From Pogonophryne albipinna (lineage: Eukaryota > Chordata > Actinopteri > Perciformes > Artedidraconidae), in NCBI GenBank assembly GCA_028583405.1, contig CM053256.1:27613713-27677712 (forward strand): a stretch of DNA of 64,000 nucleotides, written 5' to 3'. The notes beneath the pieces were generated by a model. That model was not told the origin of the DNA. It made no database searches and worked only from the letters and a program-made list of their open reading frames with translations. Positions 48,962-58,923 of the stretch are shown piece after piece. The position numbers were made by a program, and so were the translations under genes. Numbering within the stretch: position 1 is the first letter of the stretch; every line of letters begins with the position of its first letter.

Positions 48962-50511
48962 ACGAGCAGACAGGGAGCCAGATGAGAAATGCAGAATATG
49001 CAGCTGCCATTTTCCACATGGAAAAGACAAAGGGCCAAGTTTATTTGAGTGGACAAAAGAGAAAGGGAGCTTAGCTGTAAATCAGTCCACCGACCACAGC
49101 TACAGCAAAGGGCCTGAGTCTGCAGGCACCGACCCCGAACCCTCAAGCGTGCAGTCCTCAGACGCCGAACCTGGACCCTCCAGTGTGCAGTCCTCAGACA
49201 CCGAACCTGGACCCTCCAACGTGCAGTCCTCAGACGCCGAACCTGGACCCTCCAGTGTGCAGTCCTCAGACACCGAACCTGGACCCTCCAGTGTGCAGTC
49301 CTCAGACACCGAACCTGGACCCTCCAACGTGCAGTCCTCAGACGCCGAACCTGGACCCTCCAGCGTGCAGTCCTCAGACGCCGAACCTGGACCCTCCAGC
49401 GTGCAGTCCTCAGACGCCGAACCTGGACCCTCCAGCGTGCAGTCCTCAGACACCGTCGCCAAACCTGGACCCTCCAGCGTGCAGTCCTCAGACGCCGAAC
49501 CTGGACCCTCCAGCGTGCAGTCCTCAGACACCGTCGCCGAACCTGGACCCTCCAGCGTGCAGTCCAGTTGTTCCGAAGACCTGGCAGGGGATAATAAGAG
49601 AATGGCAAAAATATTCAGCAGCAGGCTTACCTGATGATGTCATCCGAATGGAAACAGGGCTTCCTGATCAGGCCTTGTTTAAAAGGGTGGCGGGGTTGGT
49701 GGAGCGCTTTGAGGGCTCCATTGTGTATTTCACTGGATGGAAAGTGGAGGGCATCCTGCTGGCAGACCAGGTCTTCATGGCCTTGATGAAGATCCGGCAA
49801 AATTATCCACACCTGCACCTTGCACAGCTGTTTCACTGCAGTACCGCAACAGTGGGTAATGTGGTGAACACAATGGTCCATCTGCTCCACAGGTTGCTGT
49901 TCGAAAAAATGATGTCCACTGTGCCCAGTAGGCAAAAAAATCAAAACAGCATGCTTGCTGCTTTCCAGTCCTCTGCCTTCAACTGCAGAATGATTGTGGA
50001 CTGCACCGACATCCACGTGGCCGCCCCAAGTCAGATGGACCAAGCCAAGCTGACATACTCCACCTACAGAGGGATGCACTCCTTCAAAGTGCTCATCTCT
50101 GTTGCCCCAAATGGAGTCATCAACTTTTGCAGCCAACTCGGCTCTGTGTATGATAAGTCCATTATGCAGCAGTCTGGCATTCTGGCACATCTAGTGGCTG
50201 GCGACCTTATTCTAGCCGATAAGGGATTTTTTATTTCAGACATTGTGCCTGAGGGTGCCATTGTCAACATTCCCCCTTTCCTAAATAAGGGTAAGTTCAC
50301 AGAGAGTGAGGTGAAAGCAACCAGGGAAATAGCCAAGAACAGGATCCATGTGGAGAGGGCAAATGCCAGGATAAAGGAGTTCAGGATTCTGGACCTGATT
50401 CCTTCCCACCTCAGGAACACAGCAAATGTGCTGGTACAGCTTTGTTGTGCCTTGGTCAACCTGCAAAATCCCCTCATAAAGGAAATAGCCAGCACCCTCA
50501 CTGTTGACTAA
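48962..50511 (+). CDS. ISL2EU-A transposase, main exon: THAP end, repeat linker, DDE_4-type catalytic domain
   Basis: An acceptor TTCTCATTGTAG ends at 48961. The exon starts with the end of the THAP domain (EKCRICSCHF, KGPSLFEW), then a linker of 12-residue repeats (VQSSDAEPGPSS). From about 49590 it encodes an IS5/DDE_4-like nuclease: GWKVEGILLADQVF, NYPHLHLAQLF, VDCTDIHVAAP (Asp codon 49999), LILADKGFFI (Asp codon 50218), HVERANARIKEF (Glu codon 50353), stop at 50509-50511. All three catalytic residues remain. The THAP/linker frame hits a stop at 49632-49634 while the catalytic frame is +1, so one frameshift separates them at about 49560-49630. If that is a sequencing error the enzyme is intact. 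Confidence 0.85.
49149..49563 (+). repeat. Coding minisatellite, 36-bp unit, about 11 copies
   Basis: Units begin GTGCAGTCCTCAGAC; most are 36 bp, a few are 42 bp with an extra ACCGTC-type hexamer, all multiples of three. It forms the flexible acidic Ser/Pro linker of the transposase. Units alternate AAC/AGC and GCC/ACC variants, so copies have been duplicated in blocks. Confidence 0.95.
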
Positions 50512-50866
50512 GCCAGCGTCGAGCCACATTAGAGTGTGGTGAGTGTGTGTGTGTATTTAATTGTAGCAAATCATTGTACATATTATAATGTAAAAAACGT
50601 CTGTGATTCTTTCTGTGATTAATTGTTTAACGTTTATTTACCCGTTTAGGTATTTTTGGGAGTGAGATGTTTATGTTTTGTTTGTTAATGTGGTTGTTTT
50701 TATTGGTTTGCATGTAGCTAATGTTTACATGGGACAAATAAATAACCGCTCAGCGTCTCCACCACAATCCCAATCTGCTGTGTCCTGTTTTCCTCCCCTC
50801 TGCACAACACCCCATCACACATACGAAACACAACGCAGAGTCCGAGGGTGTTAAGAGTATGTTTAT
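50512..50866. other. Convergent 3' ends of the two element A genes
   Basis: 355 bp holding AATAAA on plus near 50737 and AATAAA on minus near 50860, so each gene has its own polyadenylation signal. Confidence 0.6.
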
Positions 50867-51928
50867 TTAAATGTCCTCCTCTCTACTGGCCAACACAGGG
50901 AGTATATGCTGGGTGTAGAAGTTCTCCAGGAGGAGGAGATTTCCATGCCATGCAGGGTCTTTGGGGATGGGGATGATGATCGCCTCCTTCGTGGTCCACA
51001 CAACAAAGTAGCAGAGACTCCGGTCTGTGATGTGCAGCTGTCCTTGGACCTGGTGCCAGTATGGGTGATTCTCCTTGAGAATATATGACCCACCCTCCTC
51101 ACGGAGACAGAAGGATGGTAACTGGACTGCCTCCACGATGGTCATGTTCCTCTGGCTGTGTGGACACTTCACCTCCAGCAGGGCAGATGGCTGCACAAGT
51201 CCATCGGGTGATGCTCCCAAAACACCCGACTCACTCACAAAGAGACCAGACTCGAACACTGTCACCTGATAGGCCTGCACAAAAGCCTTCACCCCTTCGG
51301 CCTCATTTACAACCCCCCAGTTGACAGCCATGACTCTGTCCAAGTTGTACCCCCCAAGCACCCTCTTCATGAGGGACGCGCATGGAGTGGATGAAAGTCC
51401 CGACCGCAGCACAGCACCAAAATTGCTGGCTGTCAACTTGCCCTGCCTGTGTAACTGCCACTGAGGATTTGTCCGCTGTCCTACGGTGGCTGTCTGGATA
51501 GCAGCTTGCTGGTCTCTGCTCAGTCGCATTGGGACAAGAATTGCCTCAAGCCCCCGACCCCCAAGCCCCTTCACCAGCTCCGGCACGGTGACAATGGCCT
51601 GATGTTGAGGCTGCGACTCTGGCTCAGGTGACAAAAGCCATGCCATGCCACACTGTGTGCCCCTCAGTGCAGACCTGAACCAGTCTACATCCTCAGTGGC
51701 GATGTCTCTGGCCAGTGGGTTGTATGTCTCCTCTCGCTGTTGGCAAAGTTGAGACACCGGCTGGACTACTTTGGAAGTGCCAGGCTTCCTCCACTGGCAC
51801 TCAACATCTGTGGAGCTGATCTGCCACATGGCAAATATTGCCAATGCTGCAGCGTGGCTGCATTTGTACATCCCCCTTACACAATCACAGACAGCGCTCT
51901 GCATCGCGCCATCGTCTCCCATGTAGAT
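50867..51928 (-). CDS. ISL2EU-A nuclease, main exon: SWIM finger plus YqaJ domain
   Basis: On the minus strand an acceptor TTTATTTGTACAG precedes the exon at 51928. It encodes a SWIM finger (CDCVRGMYKCSHAAALAIF), AWLLSPEPESQPQH, and a complete YqaJ core: WQLHRQGKLTASNFGAVLRS, WGVVNEAEGVKAF, SGVLGASPDGLV (Asp), LLEVKCPHSQ (Glu-x-Lys), HPYWHQVQGQLHI and a C-terminal FVVWTTKEAI block, ending at 50867. YqaJ enzymes are 5'-3' exonucleases of the lambda Exo fold. The domain has no stops or frameshifts. Compared with element B it is about 60% alike by eye and full length. Confidence 0.88.
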   Translation of the reverse strand: MYMGDDGAMQSAVCDCVRGMYKCSHAAALAIFAMWQISSTDVECQWRKPGTSKVVQPVSQLCQQREETYNPLARDIATEDVDWFRSALRGTQCGMAWLLSPEPESQPQHQAIVTVPELVKGLGGRGLEAILVPMRLSRDQQAAIQTATVGQRTNPQWQLHRQGKLTASNFGAVLRSGLSSTPCASLMKRVLGGYNLDRVMAVNWGVVNEAEGVKAFVQAYQVTVFESGLFVSESGVLGASPDGLVQPSALLEVKCPHSQRNMTIVEAVQLPSFCLREEGGSYILKENHPYWHQVQGQLHITDRSLCYFVVWTTKEAIIIPIPKDPAWHGNLLLLENFYTQHILPVLASREEDI

Positions 51929-52603
51929 CTGTACAAATAAAGTAAGTACCATTTGTTAGCATGCTATAATAGATTGAATGAGCAATAATACAAGGATGGT
52001 CAGGATCTGGAGGTGGGAGGGTTTATTTTTCCATAGTTTTGTCCTCTTGTCTGATTGTTGTTATTGTTTATTTTTTCTGTATTTTTTGTAATTTGTGTTG
52101 TATTGGTTGTGATTGTACATTGTATTTTTCTAAATGTGTATGAATAAAAACATTTGATCAACAAAAAAAAAGGATGGTCAGGATCTAGACTCAGTGTGTA
52201 GTTTATTAATTAAATCAACGCTCTCTACATTAGGAAAACACATACCAGTGTACCAGAGAGAGTCACACACAGCTGTGCCTAGATAACCAAACAAATTGAC
52301 AAGATAACCAAAATCCTTGAATCTACACACAGCAAATAAACTCAAATGACACAACGAGATGTAAAAGGAGATCACAAATAAGTAGTCGAGATAAAACTGG
52401 TCGCTTCAATCTGAAGAGCAACTAAAACAAAACACAGGAGTGTACCTTGTTCTTGTGAACACTAATGTTATCCACAGCATACACAGAGACCACGAAGTTC
52501 TTAACGAGAAAACTAGTTGCTAAAACAAAACACGTTAGTGTACCTTGTTAGCTAATGTTAGCTAGCTGACATTAACGTTACACATTGCACTCATGTTACT
52601 CAC

Positions 52604-52769
52604 CGAAACCTTGTAAAGCCGGTCCCGCTGCTCTTACAGAACCGACTAACTCCCCTTTCATGTATGTGCAGCTCTCAACATGCCCAGACTTGTAGTGATT
52701 TTCACCTAGTTTTATACTTTTCGCCTCATTCTGAAAGAAAGAGGTGAAATGTGCCAACGTGACGGCCAT
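52604..52769 (-). CDS. ISL2EU-A nuclease, exon 1
   Basis: ATG at 52769 on the minus strand; encodes AVTLAHFTSFF and KLGENHYKSGHVESC, ending GGTTTCG|GTGAGT at 52604. It matches element B exon 1 in length, phase and the GENHYKSGHV block. The main exon begins in phase 0 while this exon ends in phase 1, as in element B, so a short middle exon probably lies in 51929-52603. Confidence 0.75.
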
Positions 52770-53649
52770 CTTGGTGTTGGTATTGTGCGAGACCAGAGAT
52801 GTAGTTCATTGAGCGGCTTCACACAACAAATGTGTTACTTCACAGTTTTACGACACATTTTTATTTTTTTGACTTGCAAAATGTTCTTTTAAATTGACAA
52901 ACATTGTGTAATTTGTGGCACAATTCAATCGGGATCGAAAGATAATCTTTCTCTCTCCATTGACTTCAATGCATACTCTTTCCGAAATAAGGTCCCATGG
53001 AGGTCCATCGGATGGGGAGGGACTTCGCCTCTCGATAACTTTGCGGTAGAACTATTCTTTATACATCCATGGGTACAACTTCAAATACAAATGAACACAT
53101 AATGAAATATGACCCCCGGTTTGATGATTGACAGGTCACAGAACAATGGGAGCTATCTACCCTTACCCACAATTTAAAGTAATTCACACAGACTCTCTCC
53201 TCTTTGCTCTTCTCTCTGTGAGGAGCAGCAAGTTCTCAGAACAAAGTGAAACACAAACAATGGCATAACATATTATTAATATGTCGGGTAGTAATAGATT
53301 TACTTATTTTCTTCTCAGAGTGTACCAGAATGCGTAGTTTATGTTAGTATTTCTAAAAATCTTCGGGGGAGAATCCCCAGCATGTGCCTTTTTATGTTAT
53401 ACAGTTCAGCTTTCATTCCATCATCTCATTAAACCTTTTTTAAAGTATACGTTAGTTCTGTGAAGGGATATAAGGGATATATGCACTGTACTTCACTTTA
53501 ATTAATATGGTATGCTGAAAAGCGTATATATTACAACACGATATTTTGTTGAATAGATTTGAGTGTTTCAAAATTTCGGGTCGCGATTTATTGACAAAGG
53601 AAAAAAGTGGGTCCCGAGGCCTGACCAGTTGAGAACCACTGCTCTAGAT

Positions 53650-54683
53650 CTTCTACACTATGTAGCTGTGTCTGTGTTCTGTTTCCTAGGGTTTTTATTG
53701 GAAACGGTTTGCAACAGTGGCTTGATGAGAGTAGCTTATGTCTGATACACTTTGATCAGTAGCAAAATCACTGTTGCCAGCATTTTATTTGTTTCTATGA
53801 AAAGAGGGACATTTGAAGTTTGTATTTTTGAACCGAAACCTGGAGCTTCTGAAGCCACAACTACAGCATACAAGTTTTTTGATATACAGTGGTATATTCC
53901 ATCAGCTATAGGCAAACTTTGATGTGTAATAAAACAATTTTACGATGGTGGTGGGGAACTCCAATCTTGGTTGCTGAGTTGAGACCTGACCTGAGGGTAA
54001 CCGTCTGGCAGTAAATAAAACAAGCTTATGTTTCTCAGTCAAACAGGGCGAGAATACTGTCCATGATTTATTTATGGAAACACCAAGACGCAGTTGCAGA
54101 AAAACAGATTGACGCGAATAAGATCTTAAGCTGGGCTCGACCCACAGCACAGCTTCTCAAGTTGTCACCAGAAACTTGGCAAGTACGATGAGGTCCAATG
54201 GGGTGGCTACTGCCTCTACCATTAGACCATCCACTGTTCGGCAGGTCGCCCGTAAACCAAGCTGTGTTGTTTCAGGCACTCTATGGCTGCACAGATGTGA
54301 CGTTTAAAGTCTGGAGATATTAAAATCATAGGCCTCATTAAGCTCCGTTATTTATGTTCATCTAAACCCCCACACAGTAACCCAGCCAGTCAGATCAAAT
54401 GTCCCTGGCGGTGCGGTGGTCGTGAATTGTCGTCTAAATAACAGCAGCTGTGAGAGCCTGTCGGGTCGGGCTGACTGATGTCTTGGCTAAGGATGCTCCT
54501 GGATCACAATAAAACTGTCACAGACATTTTATCATCCGCATTCCCCGCTCCGGACATTTCCACACATCTTAAATTTCCCTGAGACGAGCAGCAAGATGGA
54601 CATATTCTCCTCTTGCCAACTTGCATACTGCACACCCTCTCACACATATTTCACTCCTGTCCAGGCGTTCATTATCTCTATTA
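53650..54683. other. No gene seen
   Basis: Unique-looking AT-rich DNA between the hAT nest and element C. Confidence 0.55.
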
Positions 54684-55032
54684 ATAGAGTGGCGAAGTCC
54701 CTCCCCTTCCGGTGGACCTCCATGGGACCTTATTTCGAAAAAATTATGTATTGAAATCAATGAAGAGAGAAAGATTATCTTTCGATCCCGTTTGAATTGT
54801 GCCACGAATTACACATTCAATTTAAAAGATAATTTTGAAAGGCAAAAAAAAAAAAATGTGTCCTAAAACTGTGAAGTAACACATTTGTTTGTGTGAAACG
54901 CTCAATGAACTACATCTCTGGTCTCGCAGAACAACACACGTCACCAAGATGGCCGTCACTACTGTCTTGTCGACAAAACGATTGACTACCCTCACTATGA
55001 CCACAATGAAACACGTCCAGATGAATGTCATG

Positions 55033-55752
55033 ACCCAGAAAGCGACGCAGGTTCTAGTCCAGACTCTTGTCATCTCACGCCTAGACTACTGCAACTCCCT
55101 CCTGGCTGGTCTACCTGCATGTGCCATCCGACCTCTGCAGCTCATCCAGAATGCAGCGGCTCGTCTGGTCTTCAACCTTCCTAAATTCTCCCACACCACG
55201 CCGCTCCTCCGCTCCCTTCACTGGCTTCCGGTAACTGCTAGAATCCACTTCAAGACAATGGTATTTGCGTACCATGCTGCGAATGGATCTGGCCCTTCCT
55301 ACATCCAGGACATGGTTAAACCATACACCCCAGCACGTGCACTCCGCTCTGCATCAGCCAAACGACTCGCTGCACCCTCGCTGCCAAGGGGACCCAAGTT
55401 CCCATCAGCAAAAACACGTGGGTTTGCTATCCTGGCTCCAAAATGGTGGACTGAGCTCCCCATTGACATCAGGACAGCAGATAGCTTACACACCTTCCGG
55501 CGCAGACTGAAAACTCATCTCTTTCGACTCCACTTCGAGCAATATAACTATTAACAAAGCACTTATATACTAATAAAGGACTGGCTTATCTAAAGCCAGT
55601 TGAGTAGCACTTGAAATGTTTTTGCTCTATGAAACCTGATGTACTTATATGATTCTGTTTTCTTCAAGTTTGTATCTTGTTGGTCGAACGCACTTATTGT
55701 AAGTCGCTTTGGATAAAAGCGTCAGCTCAATGCAATGTAATGTAATGTAATG
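55033..55752 (+). mobile_element. L2-type LINE, 5'-truncated, inserted in element C
   Basis: Starts ACCCAGAAAGCGACGCAGG; encodes VLVQTLVISRLDYCNSLLAG, LQLIQNAAARLVFN, RSLHWLPVTARIHFKTM, GSGPSYIQDMVKPYTPARAL and KTHLFRLHFEQYNY without a stop until 55552-55554. The 3' UTR has CTTATTGTAAGTCGCTTTGG and a (TGTAATG)n-type tail. The insertion point in element C is GTCATG|CAAAGCTG. Confidence 0.9.
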
Positions 55753-56076
55753 CAAAGCTGCCAGCCTGCCTTTGATTCTCTCTGAACTGCCTGGTATTTT
55801 TAATGTTTAATGTCAACCATTTGTGCAGATAGCATTAAGTAGAAAAGATCGGCGATCGCCGATGCTAGCGTTAGCATTTCTCCCCCGGGCTTAAATTGTG
55901 TATTATAGAATGATCACACCGGTGACAGTACTCTTCAAAGGGTTCACGAAATATGACTACTACCCTTACTGTTTAACATTTTGGGTTGCTTAATGTTACT
56001 TCATATTAAGGCTAATAAAAATGACAAGGCTGTAATGCTAACTAACGTGCTATCTACTAGCTAGGTAGCTAACTTG

Positions 56077-56174
56077 ATCCAGCCACTCCTGGTCCTTTCA
56101 TCAGACGGGAAGCGAAAGAACGAGCAAGACCCATTGCTGGTATGATAACAACCTGGTACTAAGCACACAGGCAT
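56077..56174 (-). pseudogene. ISL2EU-C THAP exon remnant
   Basis: Minus strand ATG at 56174 encodes VCLVPGCYH and SCSFFRFPSDERTRSGWIK, matching the THAP exon of element A, but about 50 bp including the splice donor are deleted at the 3' side. Confidence 0.8.
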
Positions 56175-56629
56175 CTTGTTAAAGTTATCTTATCTTAGCC
56201 AGCGCAATATAGATAGATTATATCTATATGGCGCTGATCTTAGCTATCTCTTAGTGCAGGAAAACAATTGTGACATCACTTACGCGACTCTGGGATTTGT
56301 AGTCTTTCTAGTTGCGTATTTTTTATAGTCTTATATTTCAACAGTTTTACGACAAACTGTGACTTTTTTGACATGGAAATAATTTTTTAAGATTGACATA
56401 CATCATATGTGTAATTCATGGCACAATTCAAACGGGATCGAAAGATACGTTTTCTCTCTCCATTGACTTCAATACATTATTTTTCCGAAATAAGGTCCCA
56501 TGGACCGGAAGTAGATGAGCGTGACTTCGCCACTCTATGCCAAGAATTTGTCTTAAATGAAATCCTGCCCGACCTGTTCAGTGTGACACTCTTAGCAGAT
56601 GTAGCGATGGAGCCTTAAGGTGCCTTCAC

Positions 56630-56799
56630 ATGATTTGCGATTTGCTCATCAATCTCTCGATAGAAACACAACGACTACGTCAGCACAGAGCTGTTTAACG
56701 CTGATCATTTGAAGGCCACTTTACGATAGAAGGACTTCCCTCTGCATCAGCCAATCAGCATGCTGCTCCTTTATTGCGAGCTGGACTCAGGTAGCCCTC
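56630..56799 (+). mobile_element. L2-like LINE fragment, left of the palindromic insertion
   Basis: Its final part (CTCTGCATCAGCCAATCAGC near 56740) aligns with the L2 copy near 55350. It continues at 59503 after the palindromic element. Confidence 0.5.
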
Positions 56800-57379
56800 C
56801 AACCCAGTCTCACAAAAAAACGTGTAATAACTACGTTGGTCCACAACTTGTGACGTAGTATTTCAACAAAAACGCCTCTGAAATTGTAAGATCCCTACGT
56901 TTTTTTTCACCATTCATTTCCAATGGCTGGCGTCTATGTCACGTGATCTTCACATTTCTCCCTGCAGAAAAAACAAACATGGCCGACATTCGTTTTATTC
57001 TCGGTGGAAAATGCCTATTTTAAGGTTAGTTTGGCCATTAAAATGCGTTTTAATGTCATTTGATGCGAGAAATATGAGTTGTTATTTCAGATTATGTGTG
57101 CAGTGGATGTACATGATCTTTAGTTTGCTAGTTATTACGAAGATTACTTCAGGAAATTGTGTCCATTCAACGTTTTCATTGTTACCAAGGTGGTTGCTAG
57201 GGACGCTGCTATCGATATTATTTCTGTTATGTTGTGTAACTGTTTAATGGTGTTATCTTTATTGCTACCCCCTTCCCCGTCAATTTATAGTGTTGGTCCA
57301 CAGCGCAAACGTATTAGTTTAACAAAATCTGCATCTAAAATTGTGGCATAGATACGTTTTTTTCCCCTGTGCAATTCTC

Positions 57380-57420
57380 CAACCCAGTCTCACATCTCAC
57401 ATCTCACATCACATCGTCAT
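57380..57420 (+). other. Third CAACCCAGTCTCAC terminus inside the palindrome
   Basis: Exactly at the inner end of the left arm the terminal motif recurs, followed by three ATCTCAC-type repeats. No matching right end is found, so it is either a truncated nested relative or part of the original spacer. Confidence 0.5.
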
Positions 57421-58031
57421 AAACAAATACCGGAAACAGACCGAAAACATTTTTTTTAAATAAAATAATACTTTATTCCGAGTGTGCTTGCTTTTCTCTT
57501 TGAAAGTCATCACATAACGGCATTGTAATACACGGTTCGGCTGCATTAAATATTACATATCTGCCGTAGTTCTCTATTTATAGAGCCCTGATGAGAAGAC
57601 TTCTAGACAAACATGAGGAACTGCCGCCAAAACTGAATACGTGACGTGGATCATAAATATATCAGCAATTAAACAACATCTTACATTTCTTTTCACACAA
57701 TACGTCTCCTTGCAGTATCAACACTAATTCGGCTGACTTTTATATTTGATCCAATTGGTAGATAGGCTGTATTTACACCATAACGGTGCACAGCTGATAG
57801 AAAGGGACACCTTGTGGTTAAAGCATGTTATTGAATTTCATTATTTTTATTATTAAATATTAATAGGATCCCTATAAAGTATATTCATTACTCGTTATTC
57901 TCTACTAATAGTTAATTAAAGACTGTATATAATGACTATTTTGCACATCCCTTTCAAGATTTCAAGATTTTCTAAGGTTTATTGACATATCATATAGGCC
58001 TACACAACTATGGTGTAGTTATGCATTGAAT

Positions 58032-58284
58032 GAAAAACTTGGGTCGCAGGTTCCTCAATAGTGCATTACAAGACATCTATCAATATGTGTGTATACCTCC
58101 AGCAATGTTAACTATGTTGAAGCACTTATTTTAACTGATATTATACTTATGTATTATACTCTTATAAGATGTAGATAGTATAAGAAATGTGCAGAATACG
58201 ACAGTTTAATGGTGGAGGTATACACACATATTGATAGATGTCTTGTAATGCACTGTTGAGGAACCTGTGACCCAAGTTTTTCAT
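58032..58284. repeat. Inner inverted repeat in the palindrome centre
   Basis: GAAAAACTTGGGTCGCAGG near 58032 and CCTGTGACCCAAGTTTTTC ending 58284 are arms of about 73 bp with a 107-bp loop and few mismatches. A MITE nested in the spacer is likely. Confidence 0.7.
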
Positions 58285-58439
58285 CTCCGACCTTGTCAGG
58301 TATTAAATATTCAATAAATAAAGAACACAGAATTATTAAATATAAAACACAGAATTTGTGTGATTATACTAAATGATTTACAAATAAACACCACTGCATA
58401 TTTACAACTGTTACACATGCTGATGTAACGCAAATGTTT

Positions 58440-58923
58440 GATTTGAGTGTTCCTATCCCCTAAACCTCAAGGAATGTACACAGTTTAATACTGGCAACTT
58501 CTTATTATGGGAAAAACGAAAACGTCTTTTAAAACTACAATTCCCAGTAGAGACGTGCCATAGAGAACATGTTGCGAAACACAATAGCCAGCATGTGTAG
58601 TTCTGGAGACGGGGTGGGGGTGGGGGAGGGGGGGACGGGGTGGACCCGTTCAAATCCAGTTTTGGACAGTCTGCCGTGGTTCCATCCCATTTCAAAGTGC
58701 TGTTCGACGCTCGGTGTAACCCTTTCAAACGTCCAATCACAGAGCTTGAGGACTATCACGGGGTTTGTCAAGCGAAGCGGAGAGAATACTTACTTCCGGG
58801 TGTAATATTCTGTAAAGCAAATGAGCTGCTCCGACCCTCGGTCCTGACGGACTCCAACTTGTGTTTATTAATCAAACAAATAAATAAACACAAGGATAAT
58901 TATGTGTTATTGTTGAGTAAATG
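58440..58923. other. Palindrome spacer, right part
   Basis: Contains a G-run (GGGGTGGGGGTGGGGGAGG near 58610) able to form quadruplex structures. Short frames on either strand have no known domain. Confidence 0.4.

Larger units (their letters stand above)
47024..53034. mobile_element. ISL2EU-like transposon A, nearly complete, 6.0 kb
   Basis: Ends AGAGAGGCGAAGTCCCTCC and GGGACTTCGCCTCTCG, flanked by AT (47022-47023 and 53035-53036). Inverted arms of about 200 bp share CAATGGAGAGAGAAAGATTA and ATTGTGCCAC. It carries two convergent genes: THAP/DDE transposase on plus, SWIM/YqaJ nuclease on minus, 355 bp apart at their stops. This two-gene plan is the hallmark of ISL2EU elements, which use an IS5-like DDE enzyme. 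The name is from recalled family features, not a search. Confidence 0.87.
40634..53641. mobile_element. hAT element expanded to 13 kb by nested insertions
   Basis: Left end CAGTGGTTCTCAACTGGTGG, right end CCAGTTGAGAACCACTG, and target duplication TTCTAGAT (40626-40633) against CTCTAGAT (53642-53649), one mismatch. Subterminal GGGTCGC motifs occur at both ends. Own sequence is confined to about 40634-40702, 46087-47023 and 53035-53641; the rest is two ISL2EU-like elements. No hAT transposase is recognisable. Confidence 0.8.
54686..56536. mobile_element. ISL2EU-like transposon C, internally deleted
   Basis: Ends AGAGTGGCGAAGTCCCTCC and GACTTCGCCACTCT, flanked by AT (54684-54685, 56537-56538). 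Relative to element A it is inverted: its left end corresponds to A's nuclease side. Without the L2 insertion (55033-55752) only about 1.1 kb remains: both ends, a start of the nuclease leader (AAGATGGCCGTCACT near 54947), the intron segment and part of the THAP exon. Confidence 0.88.

Noticed and set aside
49183..49560. Repeat translated as CSPQTPNLDPP in the same frame as the DDE domain
   Set aside because: The THAP exon splices into the other frame (VQSSDAEPGPSS), so this frame is probably not the native linker; kept as a frameshift note instead.
49140..49563. CRISPR-like direct repeats
   Set aside because: The units are contiguous and coding, without unique spacers.
48940..49608. Minus-strand 222-codon repeat protein
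   Set aside because: Antisense of the coding minisatellite.
52178..52375. Minus-strand 65-codon frame as the missing middle exon of the YqaJ gene
   Set aside because: No conserved counterpart in element B and no fitting splice sites that I could verify.
54889..55554. 221-codon frame as a novel protein
   Set aside because: It joins noncoding ISL2EU-C sequence to the L2 RT tail by accident of insertion at 55033.
56936..57247. 103-codon frame, also at 59055-59366
   Set aside because: Present twice only because the arms are inverted copies; no domain or start context.
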